Shown: positions 1 to 7,620 of the stretch, piece by piece | Layout of the letters: the number at the start of each line of letters is the position of its first letter | Position numbering within the stretch: the first letter of the stretch is position 1 | Notes under the pieces: model-generated | The model's input: only the letters and a program-made list of their open reading frames with translations | Told to the model about the DNA's origin: nothing | Databases searched by the model: none | Translations under genes and position numbers: made by a program | Assembly: GCA_002071445.1 (NCBI GenBank) | Contig: MWFE01000054.1 | Span: forward strand, 1 to 45,273 | Source of the DNA: Bacteroidetes bacterium ADurb.Bin008 | Lineage (GTDB): Bacteria > Bacteroidota > Bacteroidia > Bacteroidales > Tenuifilaceae | Direction: 5' to 3' | DNA length: 45,273 nucleotides

Positions 1-47
1 ACGCTTGCCACGCCCAAAATCAAAAGCTAGCCGCATAAATAAAAAAA

Positions 48-73
48 AGGCTGCATCGCTTATGATACAGCCT
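48..73 (-). terminator. Rho-independent terminator after the biotin carrier gene
   Basis: Read on the minus strand, AGGCTGTATC and GATGCAGCCT form a 10-bp stem (one U-G wobble) with a 6-nt loop, followed by a run of eight T (the A run at 41-48). It lies 8 nt past the stop codon of the biotin carrier gene and closes the carboxyltransferase/biotin carrier transcript. Confidence 0.85.
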
Positions 74-81
74 CTTCTTTG

Positions 82-453
82 CTATTCAAATTCAATCATC
101 AGAGTACCCTTTGGTACCTTTTCCCCCTCTTTCACATACACATTTTTTATCACCCCGGGGAATGGCGACAGTACCTGATTCATCATCTTCATGGCCTCAA
201 ATATGAGGAGTAAACTCCCCGCATCCACCTTATCACCGGGCTTAACCGATACTTTAATTATGGTGCCGGGGATGAAAGATTTTAACTCTTTGGGCTGAGG
301 TGCAACCCACTTTGTGCGTAGTTCATGCTTGCGGGTAGTAAGCGTTCTGTACTTAGTCCCCTCGATAATCAAATGCCTGAACATGGGATCGTCGGCAATG
401 TTTGCCTTTTCCTTAGCTTCCACCTTTGCGGTGCTGACTTTTTGCTTTGCCAT
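82..453 (-). CDS. Biotin carboxyl carrier protein (acetyl-CoA carboxylase biotin carrier-like)
   Basis: A 123-residue biotinyl/lipoyl-domain protein. The C-terminal half (about residues 55-123) has the barrel-sandwich hybrid fold signature with the biotinylation motif EAMKM; Lys89 is the expected biotin attachment site. The N-terminal 50 residues are charged and alanine/lysine-rich, as in carrier subunits of sodium-pumping decarboxylases and propionyl-CoA carboxylases. It starts 9 nt after the carboxyltransferase stop codon, so the two are co-transcribed and the biotin arm would carry the carboxyl group to or from that subunit. Whether the complex is a methylmalonyl-CoA decarboxylase or a propionyl-CoA carboxylase cannot be settled here: no membrane beta/delta subunit and no biotin carboxylase lies in the window. 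The ATG at 451-453 is the only plausible start. Confidence 0.9.
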   Translation of the reverse strand: MAKQKVSTAKVEAKEKANIADDPMFRHLIIEGTKYRTLTTRKHELRTKWVAPQPKELKSFIPGTIIKVSVKPGDKVDAGSLLLIFEAMKMMNQVLSPFPGVIKNVYVKEGEKVPKGTLMIEFE

Positions 454-462
454 GGTTCAATT

Positions 463-2007
463 TTAAAAGGGTGGGATGCCATGCTTTTTCCAGGGCCTGT
501 CGGACACTTTGTTCACCGACACCTCAAGGGCATGTATCAACAGCTTACGGGTTTCGTAGGGTTCGATCACCGTATCGATATAACCTCTGGAAGCGGCTAC
601 ATAAGGATTGGCAAACTTCTGCTTGTACTCCTTCACCTTCAGGCGGCGCATTTTCTCAGGGTCTTCTGCCTCGGTAATCTCCTTGCGGAAGATGATGTTG
701 GCAGCACCCTCAGGACCCATTACGGCTATCTCGGCTCCGGGCCAAGCAAAAACAAAGTCGGCACGCAAGTGCCGCGAGTTCATGGCTATATAGCCCCCGC
801 CATATGCCTTGCGAAGAATAACCGTCATCTTGGGCACCGATGCTTCGCTGAATGCGTAAAGCACCTTGGCACCATGCCTGATAACGCCAGCATGTTCCTG
901 ATCAACACCGGGCAGGTATCCCGGGAGGTCAACCAGCGTTACCAAGGGGATATTGAATGCATCGCAATAGCGGATGAACCGGGCAGCCTTGTCGGACGAA
1001 TCGACGTCGAGTACGCCTGCCAGCACCAGTGGCTGATTGGCCACAAAACCCACCGTCTCGCCATTTATACGGCCAAATCCTACCACAATATTTGCAGCCC
1101 AGAACTCGTGAACTTCAAAGAAATCGGAATCATCGGCAACGGCTCTGATAACATCCCTCACATCGTAGGGCTGCTTGGGATCGCCCGGGACTATCTTCTC
1201 AATATTGTACTCGGGTTTCGGATCCTTGGGCTCAAACCTGCGGGCCTTTTTCGTGTTATTCCACGGGATATAGGTTATAAGCTTCTTTATCTGCTCAAAA
1301 CACTCCATTTCGCTCTCGGCATAAAAATGGGCATTCCCTGTTATCTCTGCATGTACGCGGGCACCCCCCAGCTCCTCCATGGAAATCTCCTCGCCCAGTA
1401 CGGTTTTAATTACCTCGGGCCCGGTGATGAACATTTTGGAGATGTTGTCAACGGTAAAAACAAAATCGGTTAAGGCAGGAGAGTACACCGCACCTCCGGC
1501 ACACGGACCCAGAATAACCGAAATTTGGGGTACTACCCCGCTGGCCAACGTGTTACGGAAGAATATCTCGCCATATCCGGCCAATGAATTGACACCCTCC
1601 TGAATACGTGCTCCTCCCGAATCGTTAATACCAATGAGCGGAATCCTCATTCGGAGGGCATAATCCATAATCTTTGTAATCTTACGGGCATGCATCATCC
1701 CCAGTGATCCCCCTGCAACAGTAAAGTCCTGTGCAAAAATTGCTATCGGAGCGCCATAAATGGTTCCCGTTCCGATAATTACGCCATCGCCGTGGAGTAC
1801 CTTGGACTCCATGCCGAAATCGCGCGCTTCATGCTCGGCAAAAAGATCGTACTCGTTGAAAGAATCCTCATCCAACAGGGCAATAACACGCTCACGAGCC
1901 GTGAGCTTACCCATGGCTTGCTGCTTGGCAATGGCCTGCTCGCCTCCACCCAGGAGTACTTCCTCCTTGCGCTTTTTGAGCTCTAAAATTTTTCCTTTTA
2001 AAGGCAT
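463..2007 (-). CDS. Acyl-CoA carboxylase/decarboxylase carboxyltransferase subunit (methylmalonyl-CoA type)
   Basis: A 514-residue carboxyltransferase of the PccB/MmdA family, full length for the family. It contains the two crotonase-like halves. The N-terminal half has the acyl-CoA region GINDSGGARIQEG followed by GPCAGGAVYSPAL; the C-terminal half has VTLVDLPGYLPGVDQEH and a GGGYIAMNSR segment leading into AEIAVMGPEGA. These are the oxyanion and biotin-binding loops of methylmalonyl/propionyl-CoA enzymes. With the adjacent biotin carrier it would transfer a carboxyl group between methylmalonyl-CoA and biotin in propionate/succinate metabolism. That pathway also needs adenosylcobalamin, and a cobalamin adenosyltransferase lies at 6.9-7.4 kb, though not in this operon. 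Direction (decarboxylase or carboxylase) is not decided by sequence alone. Confidence 0.92.
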   Translation of the reverse strand: MPLKGKILELKKRKEEVLLGGGEQAIAKQQAMGKLTARERVIALLDEDSFNEYDLFAEHEARDFGMESKVLHGDGVIIGTGTIYGAPIAIFAQDFTVAGGSLGMMHARKITKIMDYALRMRIPLIGINDSGGARIQEGVNSLAGYGEIFFRNTLASGVVPQISVILGPCAGGAVYSPALTDFVFTVDNISKMFITGPEVIKTVLGEEISMEELGGARVHAEITGNAHFYAESEMECFEQIKKLITYIPWNNTKKARRFEPKDPKPEYNIEKIVPGDPKQPYDVRDVIRAVADDSDFFEVHEFWAANIVVGFGRINGETVGFVANQPLVLAGVLDVDSSDKAARFIRYCDAFNIPLVTLVDLPGYLPGVDQEHAGVIRHGAKVLYAFSEASVPKMTVILRKAYGGGYIAMNSRHLRADFVFAWPGAEIAVMGPEGAANIIFRKEITEAEDPEKMRRLKVKEYKQKFANPYVAASRGYIDTVIEPYETRKLLIHALEVSVNKVSDRPWKKHGIPPF

Positions 2008-2234
2008 AGGTTTTCTTTATTAGTTAATACTAATTACACTATGTGAAAAAACAAGAAATGCAACATTAGTAATTCGTAAACAATAAATGGGTACAAAGTT
2101 TCAACTTTTTGACGAAAAACTCCAATTTGTATTGATTATCAGCACAAACAGAGATATCATCTGTTGAATTTTTTGATCTCAGCCAAAAGCATTTTTCCCG
2201 CGGCAAGATAGTAAAAAAACAACTGTTTGAAAAA

Positions 2235-3371
2235 TTATTTCATTGATCCGGGAAGTGGTATCCTGAAAATCTTGCTACCCAAAAACACTTCAATCTTTTT
2301 AAAAAGCGTTTTTTCCTTGCTATTCACAAAGGTGATGGCTACACCGTCGGCTTCGGCACGCGCCGTTCGACCAATACGATGCACGTAATCCTCGGGGTCG
2401 TGGGGTACATCGAAATTAACAATCAGGTCGATATCCTCTATGTCAATGCCCCGCGACACGATATCGGTGGCCACCAGCAGCTGGAATTTTCGGTTTTTGA
2501 ACAGCCTCAGCACCTCTTCGCGATCCTTTTGGTCTAAATCGGAGTGGATGGCCATGGCCGAAAGCCCATTCTGTATCAAAGCCCGTTCAATGCTTTTCAC
2601 CTTCACCTTGGTAGAAGCAAAAATTATGGCACTCTTCACGTTATCCTTCCCTTTCAGAAGATACCCCAGCAGCGGGATTTTGGCTCCTTCATCCACCTCG
2701 TAAACGGCCTGTAGTACATTATCGGCAGGCTTTGAAACGGCTATATTAACCTCAACGGGATTGTGCAACGTTTTCAGGGCTAACTTCCTGATATTATCAG
2801 GCATGGTGGCCGAGAAGAGCAGGGTTTGCCTTTTTGCAGGCAATAGCGAAACAATCTCAACAATGTCCTCATAGAAGCCCATGTCAAGCATCCTGTCGGC
2901 CTCATCGAGTACCAGGTGCTCCACCCTGTCGAGATTCACATAGCCCATACGGATATGCTGAATCAGCCTTCCGGGTGTGGCGATGATAAAATCCACCCCC
3001 CGTTGAATGGCCACCCTTTGCTTATCCCAAACGGCACTGTCGTTGCCGCCATATACAGCAATGGAACTGGCAGGTGCAAAATAGCCGAATCCCTCCAGAT
3101 GCTGGTCAATTTGGATGGCCAGTTCACGGGTAGGCACAATGACCAATGTGCTGATATAGTTCAATCTTGCAGGGAGCATGGTAAGCTTATTGAGAATGGG
3201 CAGGATAAACGCAGCCGTCTTCCCTGTTCCCGTTTGCGCACAGGCAATAACATCCTTTCCCTGCATGATATGCGGAATGGCCTGCTCCTGAACGGGAGTG
3301 GGTTCTTCAAAACCCATGGCCCTTATGCCATCCATGATGGCAGGTAAAAATCCAAAATCGCTAAATTTCAA
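2235..3371 (-). CDS. DEAD-box ATP-dependent RNA helicase
   Basis: A 378-residue helicase core with Q motif PTPVQEQ (24-30), Walker A AQTGTGKT (45-52), PTRELA, the DEAD box in VLDEADRMLD, the SAT motif in LFSATMP, and motif VI HRIGRTARA. It is at the short end for RhlE-like proteins because it lacks a C-terminal basic extension, ending about 20 residues after the second RecA domain. The start codon is TTG: the protein begins MKFSDFGF, which matches the usual N-terminus of Bacteroidota homologues, and no in-frame ATG lies between the upstream TAA and this codon. A promoter is visible about 115-145 nt upstream. Likely roles are RNA unwinding in ribosome assembly or mRNA decay. It is a single-gene transcript with no partner genes. 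Confidence 0.93.
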   Translation of the reverse strand: MKFSDFGFLPAIMDGIRAMGFEEPTPVQEQAIPHIMQGKDVIACAQTGTGKTAAFILPILNKLTMLPARLNYISTLVIVPTRELAIQIDQHLEGFGYFAPASSIAVYGGNDSAVWDKQRVAIQRGVDFIIATPGRLIQHIRMGYVNLDRVEHLVLDEADRMLDMGFYEDIVEIVSLLPAKRQTLLFSATMPDNIRKLALKTLHNPVEVNIAVSKPADNVLQAVYEVDEGAKIPLLGYLLKGKDNVKSAIIFASTKVKVKSIERALIQNGLSAMAIHSDLDQKDREEVLRLFKNRKFQLLVATDIVSRGIDIEDIDLIVNFDVPHDPEDYVHRIGRTARAEADGVAITFVNSKEKTLFKKIEVFLGSKIFRIPLPGSMK

Positions 3372-3484
3372 TACAATAGTTATTTGTTAATTAATGGCAA
3401 TACCGATAAACCGATGTAAATTAGATAGATCCTTTGGAAAACGATAAATCTATACAATACAATTTTCAATAGGTTATTTCCCTG

Positions 3485-3514
3485 CAAAGGTAAACCATTT
3501 TTGAAGGTTGTCAA
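3485..3514 (-). promoter_or_regulatory. Bacteroidota-type promoter for the DEAD-box helicase
   Basis: On the minus strand TACCTTTG (3485-3492) matches the Bacteroidota -7 consensus TAnnTTTG. TTG (3512-3514) lies 19 nt upstream, as expected for the -33 element. The transcript would start near 3478 and have a leader of roughly 105 nt before the TTG start codon. Confidence 0.6.
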
Positions 3515-3555
3515 TGAAAACAAGGCAAAAACATCCTTTTTAACCAATCAATGTG

Positions 3556-4341
3556 CTATAAATCAATGATATCGCCAACCCTAAGCTGTTTGCTTCCAAA
3601 GGCATTGTAAAATGCCGACATTGCCGGCAACCCCGTGCAGTGCGAGGGGAAGATATGCTTTACGTCGTTTTCCTTCAGGTATCGGATGGTTTCCAGGGTT
3701 TGCCTATTGATCTCCTTCAGATGAAAGCCTCCCATCACACCATACAGTCTGCTGTCGCGCGTAACCTTTTTGGCATACTCAAGGATATTGACCACCCCCG
3801 AATGTCCACATCCGGTAATCACAAAAACGCCATGTTGGGTTGCCAATGCCAAAACGCTGTCATCCAACAGGAAGTCGGGAGAACCGTCTTCCAAAACGTA
3901 GGGAGTGGTTTGCGATTCGAAATCGGTAATCCGGGGAATCTGCCCCAGGAAGTATGCCCCCGGAAAAAGTTGAAGGGGTGTTTCCGTTGCCATCAGGTTG
4001 AACTTTGCCTCAATCTCTTGTCTGCTCATGCTCAACCCAATGTTCCAGCTATCATTCTTTCGATATCGCCTGGCAAAACATCCGGGATGGCAAATCAGCG
4101 TTCCGCTGTTCAGGTGTGCAAGCCCATTGCCATGATCAAAGTGCCCATGGCTAAGCACGATGAAGTTGGCACTTTGAACATCCACACCCAGCTTTGTTGC
4201 ATTTTCCATGAAAAGGTCGGTTTGGGCCACGTCGAAAAGGATGGACCGGTCACCTGCCTCAATCCAGTACGACAGTCCAAACTCGGTTTTAGTGCTCACC
4301 CCGGGAGCATTGTCGATAAGTACAGTAACTTTCAGTTTCAT
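3556..4341 (-). CDS. MBL-fold metallo-hydrolase (COG1237-like)
   Basis: A 261-residue metallo-beta-lactamase-fold protein with the dinuclear metal motif SHGHFDH (His65, His67, Asp69, His70), a later GCGHSG segment and a C-terminal PSHCTG histidine. The family (COG1237, annotated as 7,8-dihydropterin-6-yl-methyl-4-(beta-D-ribofuranosyl)aminobenzene 5'-phosphate synthase-like) matches in length and motif spacing. The physiological substrate in bacteria is unknown. The ORF is open upstream to 4422, but that part overlaps the uracil-DNA glycosylase C-terminus in another frame. I chose ATG 4341 because the protein then begins MKLKVTVLIDN, the normal family N-terminus. This places it 29 nt after the glycosylase stop, probably in one transcript. 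Confidence 0.85.
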   Translation of the reverse strand: MKLKVTVLIDNAPGVSTKTEFGLSYWIEAGDRSILFDVAQTDLFMENATKLGVDVQSANFIVLSHGHFDHGNGLAHLNSGTLICHPGCFARRYRKNDSWNIGLSMSRQEIEAKFNLMATETPLQLFPGAYFLGQIPRITDFESQTTPYVLEDGSPDFLLDDSVLALATQHGVFVITGCGHSGVVNILEYAKKVTRDSRLYGVMGGFHLKEINRQTLETIRYLKENDVKHIFPSHCTGLPAMSAFYNAFGSKQLRVGDIIDL

Positions 4342-4370
4342 TGCCTTGTTATGCATAAATAAAACAGCCA

Positions 4371-4970
4371 TTACACGTGTTCCGAATGGTGTTGCGGGTT
4401 CACAATCTCCCGATATTTCCATACCAGTGCCTTAAAATCCTCCCATGTGGGCCTTTTGAGTGCAGGATTGCGGAGTAGCGCAGCAGGGTGGTAAACGGGC
4501 ATGGCCTTTCTTCCTTCAATATCAATCCAAGTTCCACGCATGGCAGTTATTTTATACTTCTCTCCGACCATATACCTGAGCGCTGTGGCGCCCAACAAAA
4601 CCAAAAACTCAGGGTTGATAATCTCTATCTGCCTTTTCAGGTAAGGCATACACACCTCTGCCTCCTTTAGCGATGGGGTGCGATTGCCGGGCGGCCTGCA
4701 TTTCACAATATTGCTGATAAACACATGCTGTGTGCGGGTAAAGCCACAGGCAGCCAAAATCTTATCCAGCAGCTGTCCCGATTTGCCCACAAAGGGTCTG
4801 CCCTGCACATCCTCGTCATAGCCGGGTGCCTCGCCAATAATCATGATTCGGGCAGCAGGATTCCCCTCACCGAAAATGGCATGGCGACGACTCTTACACA
4901 AGTCGCATTTGGTACATCCCAATACTTCCTCTCTCAGGGATGCCAATGGTGAACCCGGCTCAGCAATCAT
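4371..4970 (-). CDS. Type 4 (Fe-S) uracil-DNA glycosylase
   Basis: A 199-residue family-4 uracil-DNA glycosylase that removes uracil from DNA. Motif A is GEAPGYDED (46-54) followed by GRPFVGKSGQLLD. Motif B is HPAALLRNP beginning at His161. Four cysteines, Cys19, Cys22, Cys91 and Cys107, are in the spacing expected for the [4Fe-4S] ligands (CTKC, then KCRPPGNR and EVC). The ORF extends two codons further to a TTG, but ATG 4970 gives the normal N-terminus (MIAEPGSPL). The gene is divergent from the TrmO-like gene and leads the MBL-fold gene. Confidence 0.92.
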   Translation of the reverse strand: MIAEPGSPLASLREEVLGCTKCDLCKSRRHAIFGEGNPAARIMIIGEAPGYDEDVQGRPFVGKSGQLLDKILAACGFTRTQHVFISNIVKCRPPGNRTPSLKEAEVCMPYLKRQIEIINPEFLVLLGATALRYMVGEKYKITAMRGTWIDIEGRKAMPVYHPAALLRNPALKRPTWEDFKALVWKYREIVNPQHHSEHV

Positions 4971-5016
4971 ATACAATTATATGAATTTTCCACCTCAAAA
5001 ATTGCTTTGCAATGCC

Positions 5017-5024
5017 TATTTTTG
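5017..5024 (+). promoter_or_regulatory. Candidate -7 element for the TrmO-like gene
   Basis: TATTTTTG matches TAnnTTTG and sits 39 nt before the chosen ATG at 5064. No good -33 TTG is seen at the right distance. Its position inside the upstream extension of the ORF argues for the internal ATG as the true start. Confidence 0.4.
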
Positions 5025-5063
5025 AAAATCAATATGTTCAATGTCACAAATCTGCCGATAGCC

Positions 5064-5546
5064 ATGAAGAAAATAACATACCAACCTATTGGAATTATCC
5101 ATTCGCCATTCACATCAACAGTGCGAACACCCATACAGCCCTCGTCGGCAGAAGGTTATCAGGGGACGGTAGAGGTTTTTCCTGAGTACGCCGAGGGTCT
5201 AAAAGATATTGAAGGCTTTTCTCACCTCTTGCTGGTTTACCACTTTCATCTCTCCCAGGATTTCAAACTGTTGGTAAAGCCCTACTTAGATGACAAGGTT
5301 CATGGGGTGTTCGCAACCCGTGCACCCAAGCGTCCCAACGGCATAGGCATTTCCACCGTTAAGCTGCTGAGGGTGGAGGGACATACCCTTTACATTGAGA
5401 ATGTGGATATACTGGACGGCACCCCTCTACTGGATATTAAACCCTACGTTCCTCAGTTTCACAATGCACAGCATGTCAAAGTTGGCTGGCTCACCGGCAA
5501 GGAAAACCGGATAAAAACCCAAAAAGCCGACGATAGATTCGACTAA
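5064..5546 (+). CDS. TrmO/TsaA-like tRNA m6t6A37 methyltransferase
   Basis: A 160-residue protein of the TsaA/YaeB/TrmO family, which methylates the N6-threonylcarbamoyladenosine at position 37 of tRNA using S-adenosylmethionine. Recognisable segments are PIGIIHSPF at the N-terminus, EGLKDIEGFSHLLLVYHFH, the ATRAPKRPNGIGIS core that binds SAM and tRNA, and DILDGTPLLDIKPYVP. It corresponds to the short form without the C-terminal extension found in E. coli TrmO. The reading frame is open to 5007, but ATG 5064 (MKKITYQPIG) fits the family. Its stop lies only 4 nt from the convergent stop of the Mrp gene, and no terminator is visible between them. Confidence 0.88.
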   Translation: MKKITYQPIGIIHSPFTSTVRTPIQPSSAEGYQGTVEVFPEYAEGLKDIEGFSHLLLVYHFHLSQDFKLLVKPYLDDKVHGVFATRAPKRPNGIGISTVKLLRVEGHTLYIENVDILDGTPLLDIKPYVPQFHNAQHVKVGWLTGKENRIKTQKADDRFD

Positions 5547-5550
5547 AATT

Positions 5551-6345
5551 TTACCCCTTTCCCTGTAATGCGCTCACAATCCTGTCGAATGCCTCAATCA
5601 CCTCACCATTACCCTGGGAGTACACGCTGAGCCCTTTGTCGGCTGCCTCGCCCACCTCGGCAATCAACGGTATTTGTCCGATTAATGGCACGTTGAGTTC
5701 CTGAGCCAGCTTGGCACCACCCCCCTGACCAAAGATAAAATACTTCTCATCGGGATGAGGTTTGGGTGTAAACCACGACATATTCTCGATAATGCCAATA
5801 ATTGGCACGGTAAGATCTTTATTATTGAAAAGCGAAGCAGCCTTACGGGCATCGTTCAGGGCGACCTCCTGAGGTGTTGTAACAATCAATGCGCCGTCAA
5901 GTGTAAACTTTTGGGCTGCTGTCAACTGGATATCGCTGGTTCCCGGAGGGAAGTCGATGATCATGTAGTCAATCTCACCCCACTGCGTATTCTCCAGCAA
6001 TTGGGTAAGCGCATTGGAAGCCAAAGGGCCTCGCCATATAAGCCCCTGGTTGGTTTTCACGAAAAATCCAATGGACATTACTTTTACCCCATACTTCTCA
6101 ATGGGCACCATGATCTGTTTCTCCTCAACGTCGTAAACTTCGGGCATGGCATCCTCAATGCCAAACATTTTGGGAATTGATGGTCCAAAAATATCGGCAT
6201 CAACCAGTGCGGTTCTGTAGCCGTTTCGGGCCAATGCTATGGCCAAGTTGGCCGACACGGTAGATTTTCCCACTCCCCCTTTTCCCGATGCCACAGTGAT
6301 TATGCACTTAACACCTGGCAAACTAATTTTTTCAAAAGCACTCAT
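5551..6345 (-). CDS. Mrp/NBP35-family Fe-S cluster carrier ATPase
   Basis: A 264-residue P-loop ATPase of the Mrp/ApbC/NBP35 group with the deviant Walker A GKGGVGKST (21-29), a DADIFGPSIPKMFG switch and the DFPPGTSDIQL segment. These proteins bind and transfer Fe-S clusters. Two features stand out. It lacks the N-terminal MIP18/DUF59 domain present in most Bacteroidota Mrp proteins (about 360 residues). It also has no CxxC pair after IENMSWF, where cluster-binding Mrp/NBP35 proteins carry C-x2-C; here the segment reads TPKPHPDEK. The absence of the CxxC is common in the phylum. The start at ATG 6345 is followed closely by the P-loop, so the short N-terminus is real rather than mis-called. 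Confidence 0.9.
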   Translation of the reverse strand: MSAFEKISLPGVKCIITVASGKGGVGKSTVSANLAIALARNGYRTALVDADIFGPSIPKMFGIEDAMPEVYDVEEKQIMVPIEKYGVKVMSIGFFVKTNQGLIWRGPLASNALTQLLENTQWGEIDYMIIDFPPGTSDIQLTAAQKFTLDGALIVTTPQEVALNDARKAASLFNNKDLTVPIIGIIENMSWFTPKPHPDEKYFIFGQGGGAKLAQELNVPLIGQIPLIAEVGEAADKGLSVYSQGNGEVIEAFDRIVSALQGKG

Positions 6346-6494
6346 TTCTAATCGTTTTACTTAACTTGTTAGTATTATTTCCTATTGCCTGCTAAGGCAG
6401 GCAACGTCGGATGTTTCAGTCAATCATTATCACTCCAATAAATTCAACAAACCATGGGGTTGGATTTGCTGTGAAAGAACAATTAAAGTGGCAC

Positions 6495-6875
6495 CTAAAC
6501 CTTCGCTTTCACCTCAAAGGTGTTATGGTTGGAATCGCTGATAAAAAACGTTTCCACACCGTTTCTGCTACGGGTATGAACCCTGTATCCACCATCCATG
6601 GCTGCAGCGGCGATGGCATGAGGCTGTGTGGCCTCAATGCAGATATGGCCAAAAGTGGGGCTAAGGGGTGAGTTGACAACGAAAAGTTCAACAGCCAATC
6701 CGTGGCAAACGCCAAATAGGATATCCGTCCCCCGGCTTATGCCAAAAATGGCCTCCGATTCCTCGGGCGACAACCGCATGGTACCCGTGAGTTCAAATCC
6801 CAGCACCTCTTCGTAAAACGACTTTAAATCGCTCTCCACCACCTGAAGCCCTACGTGCCTGTATGCAATTTCCAT
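6495..6875 (-). CDS. VOC (glyoxalase/bleomycin resistance)-fold protein
   Basis: A 126-residue single-domain vicinal-oxygen-chelate protein with two beta-alpha-beta-beta-beta halves. The first begins AYRHVGLQVVESDLKSFYEE and the second FGHICIEATQPHAIA; the C-terminal FEVKAKV completes the fold. Histidines near the start of each half and Glu in VELFV and FEVK are the usual metal-ligand positions. Substrate is unknown; it does not resemble methylmalonyl-CoA epimerase closely. The ORF can be extended to a TTG at 6887, but ATG 6875 lies 1 nt past the cobalamin adenosyltransferase stop, which suggests translational coupling. Confidence 0.82.
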   Translation of the reverse strand: MEIAYRHVGLQVVESDLKSFYEEVLGFELTGTMRLSPEESEAIFGISRGTDILFGVCHGLAVELFVVNSPLSPTFGHICIEATQPHAIAAAAMDGGYRVHTRSRNGVETFFISDSNHNTFEVKAKV

Positions 6876-6876
6876 C

Positions 6877-7407
6877 TTAGTATTCAATTCCTTTTCTCGC
6901 TTCGACTCCGCGACTGTAGTAATGTTTAATCTCCCTCATTTCGGTTACCAAATCGGCAGTTGCAATCAACTCCTCCGGAGCATAGCGGCCTGTGAGGATT
7001 ATCTCCATTTCGGCAGTTTTTTTCCTTAGCAGTGAAATCACCTCGTCAACCGAGAAAAGTTTGTAGTATAGGGCTATGCACACCTCGTCGAGAATAACCA
7101 TATCGAAGTGATTGTCCGCAATGGCGGCAGTAACCTCTTCCAGCCCGGCACGGGCTGCATCAATATCCCTTTGGGTGGGACTGTTCACAATGAAGCAGTC
7201 CAGACCGTACTGCTTAACCACTATTTCGGGAAAGCGTTTCAACGAGTCCAACTCGGCATAGTGCATACCTTTGACAAATTGAGCTATAAATACACTTTTG
7301 CCGGCACCGGCCGCCCTCACCGCCAGGCCAATGGCAGCAGTGGTTTTGCCCTTTCCATTGCCGGTGTAGAGATGAATGAATCCTGTATCTTCGTTCTTGT
7401 CTGCCAT
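6877..7407 (-). CDS. cobO: Cob(I)yrinic acid a,c-diamide adenosyltransferase (CobA/CobO/BtuR type)
   Basis: A 176-residue corrinoid adenosyltransferase that transfers the 5'-deoxyadenosyl group of ATP to cob(I)alamin or its precursors. The P-loop GNGKGKTT lies at residues 16-23 and the Walker B-like segment is MVILDEVCIALYY. The C-terminal EMREIKHYYSRGVEARKGIEY is diagnostic of the CobA/CobO family. The upstream extension starts with TTG; the internal ATG at 7407 (MADKNEDTG) is preferred. It supplies adenosylcobalamin, needed for example by methylmalonyl-CoA mutase. The VOC gene follows after 1 nt. Confidence 0.93.
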   Translation of the reverse strand: MADKNEDTGFIHLYTGNGKGKTTAAIGLAVRAAGAGKSVFIAQFVKGMHYAELDSLKRFPEIVVKQYGLDCFIVNSPTQRDIDAARAGLEEVTAAIADNHFDMVILDEVCIALYYKLFSVDEVISLLRKKTAEMEIILTGRYAPEELIATADLVTEMREIKHYYSRGVEARKGIEY

Positions 7408-7620
7408 CGCTGTCAAACTATGGTTAAGAAATGCTCTACGATTTTTGCCGCGAAGTTACCACTTTTGCGCCGTTTATTACTGATTTTAACTGCAAAAGCG
7501 CGGAAAATCTTATGAACAATGAACACGCATTTAGGCACATATTATTCGTTAATAGTTCCTCTCATTCTTATGCTGCAATCTCCAAATGCAATGGTATTAA
7601 TGATTTCCAGAATCTATCCG

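Noticed and set aside
325..1473. 382-codon plus-strand ORF
   Set aside because: It lies antisense to the carboxyltransferase gene, whose protein has all family motifs; the plus-strand translation matches nothing recognisable.
6495..6875. Methylmalonyl-CoA epimerase assignment for the VOC protein
   Set aside because: The pathway context is tempting, but the sequence lacks recognisable epimerase motifs; only the fold is supported.
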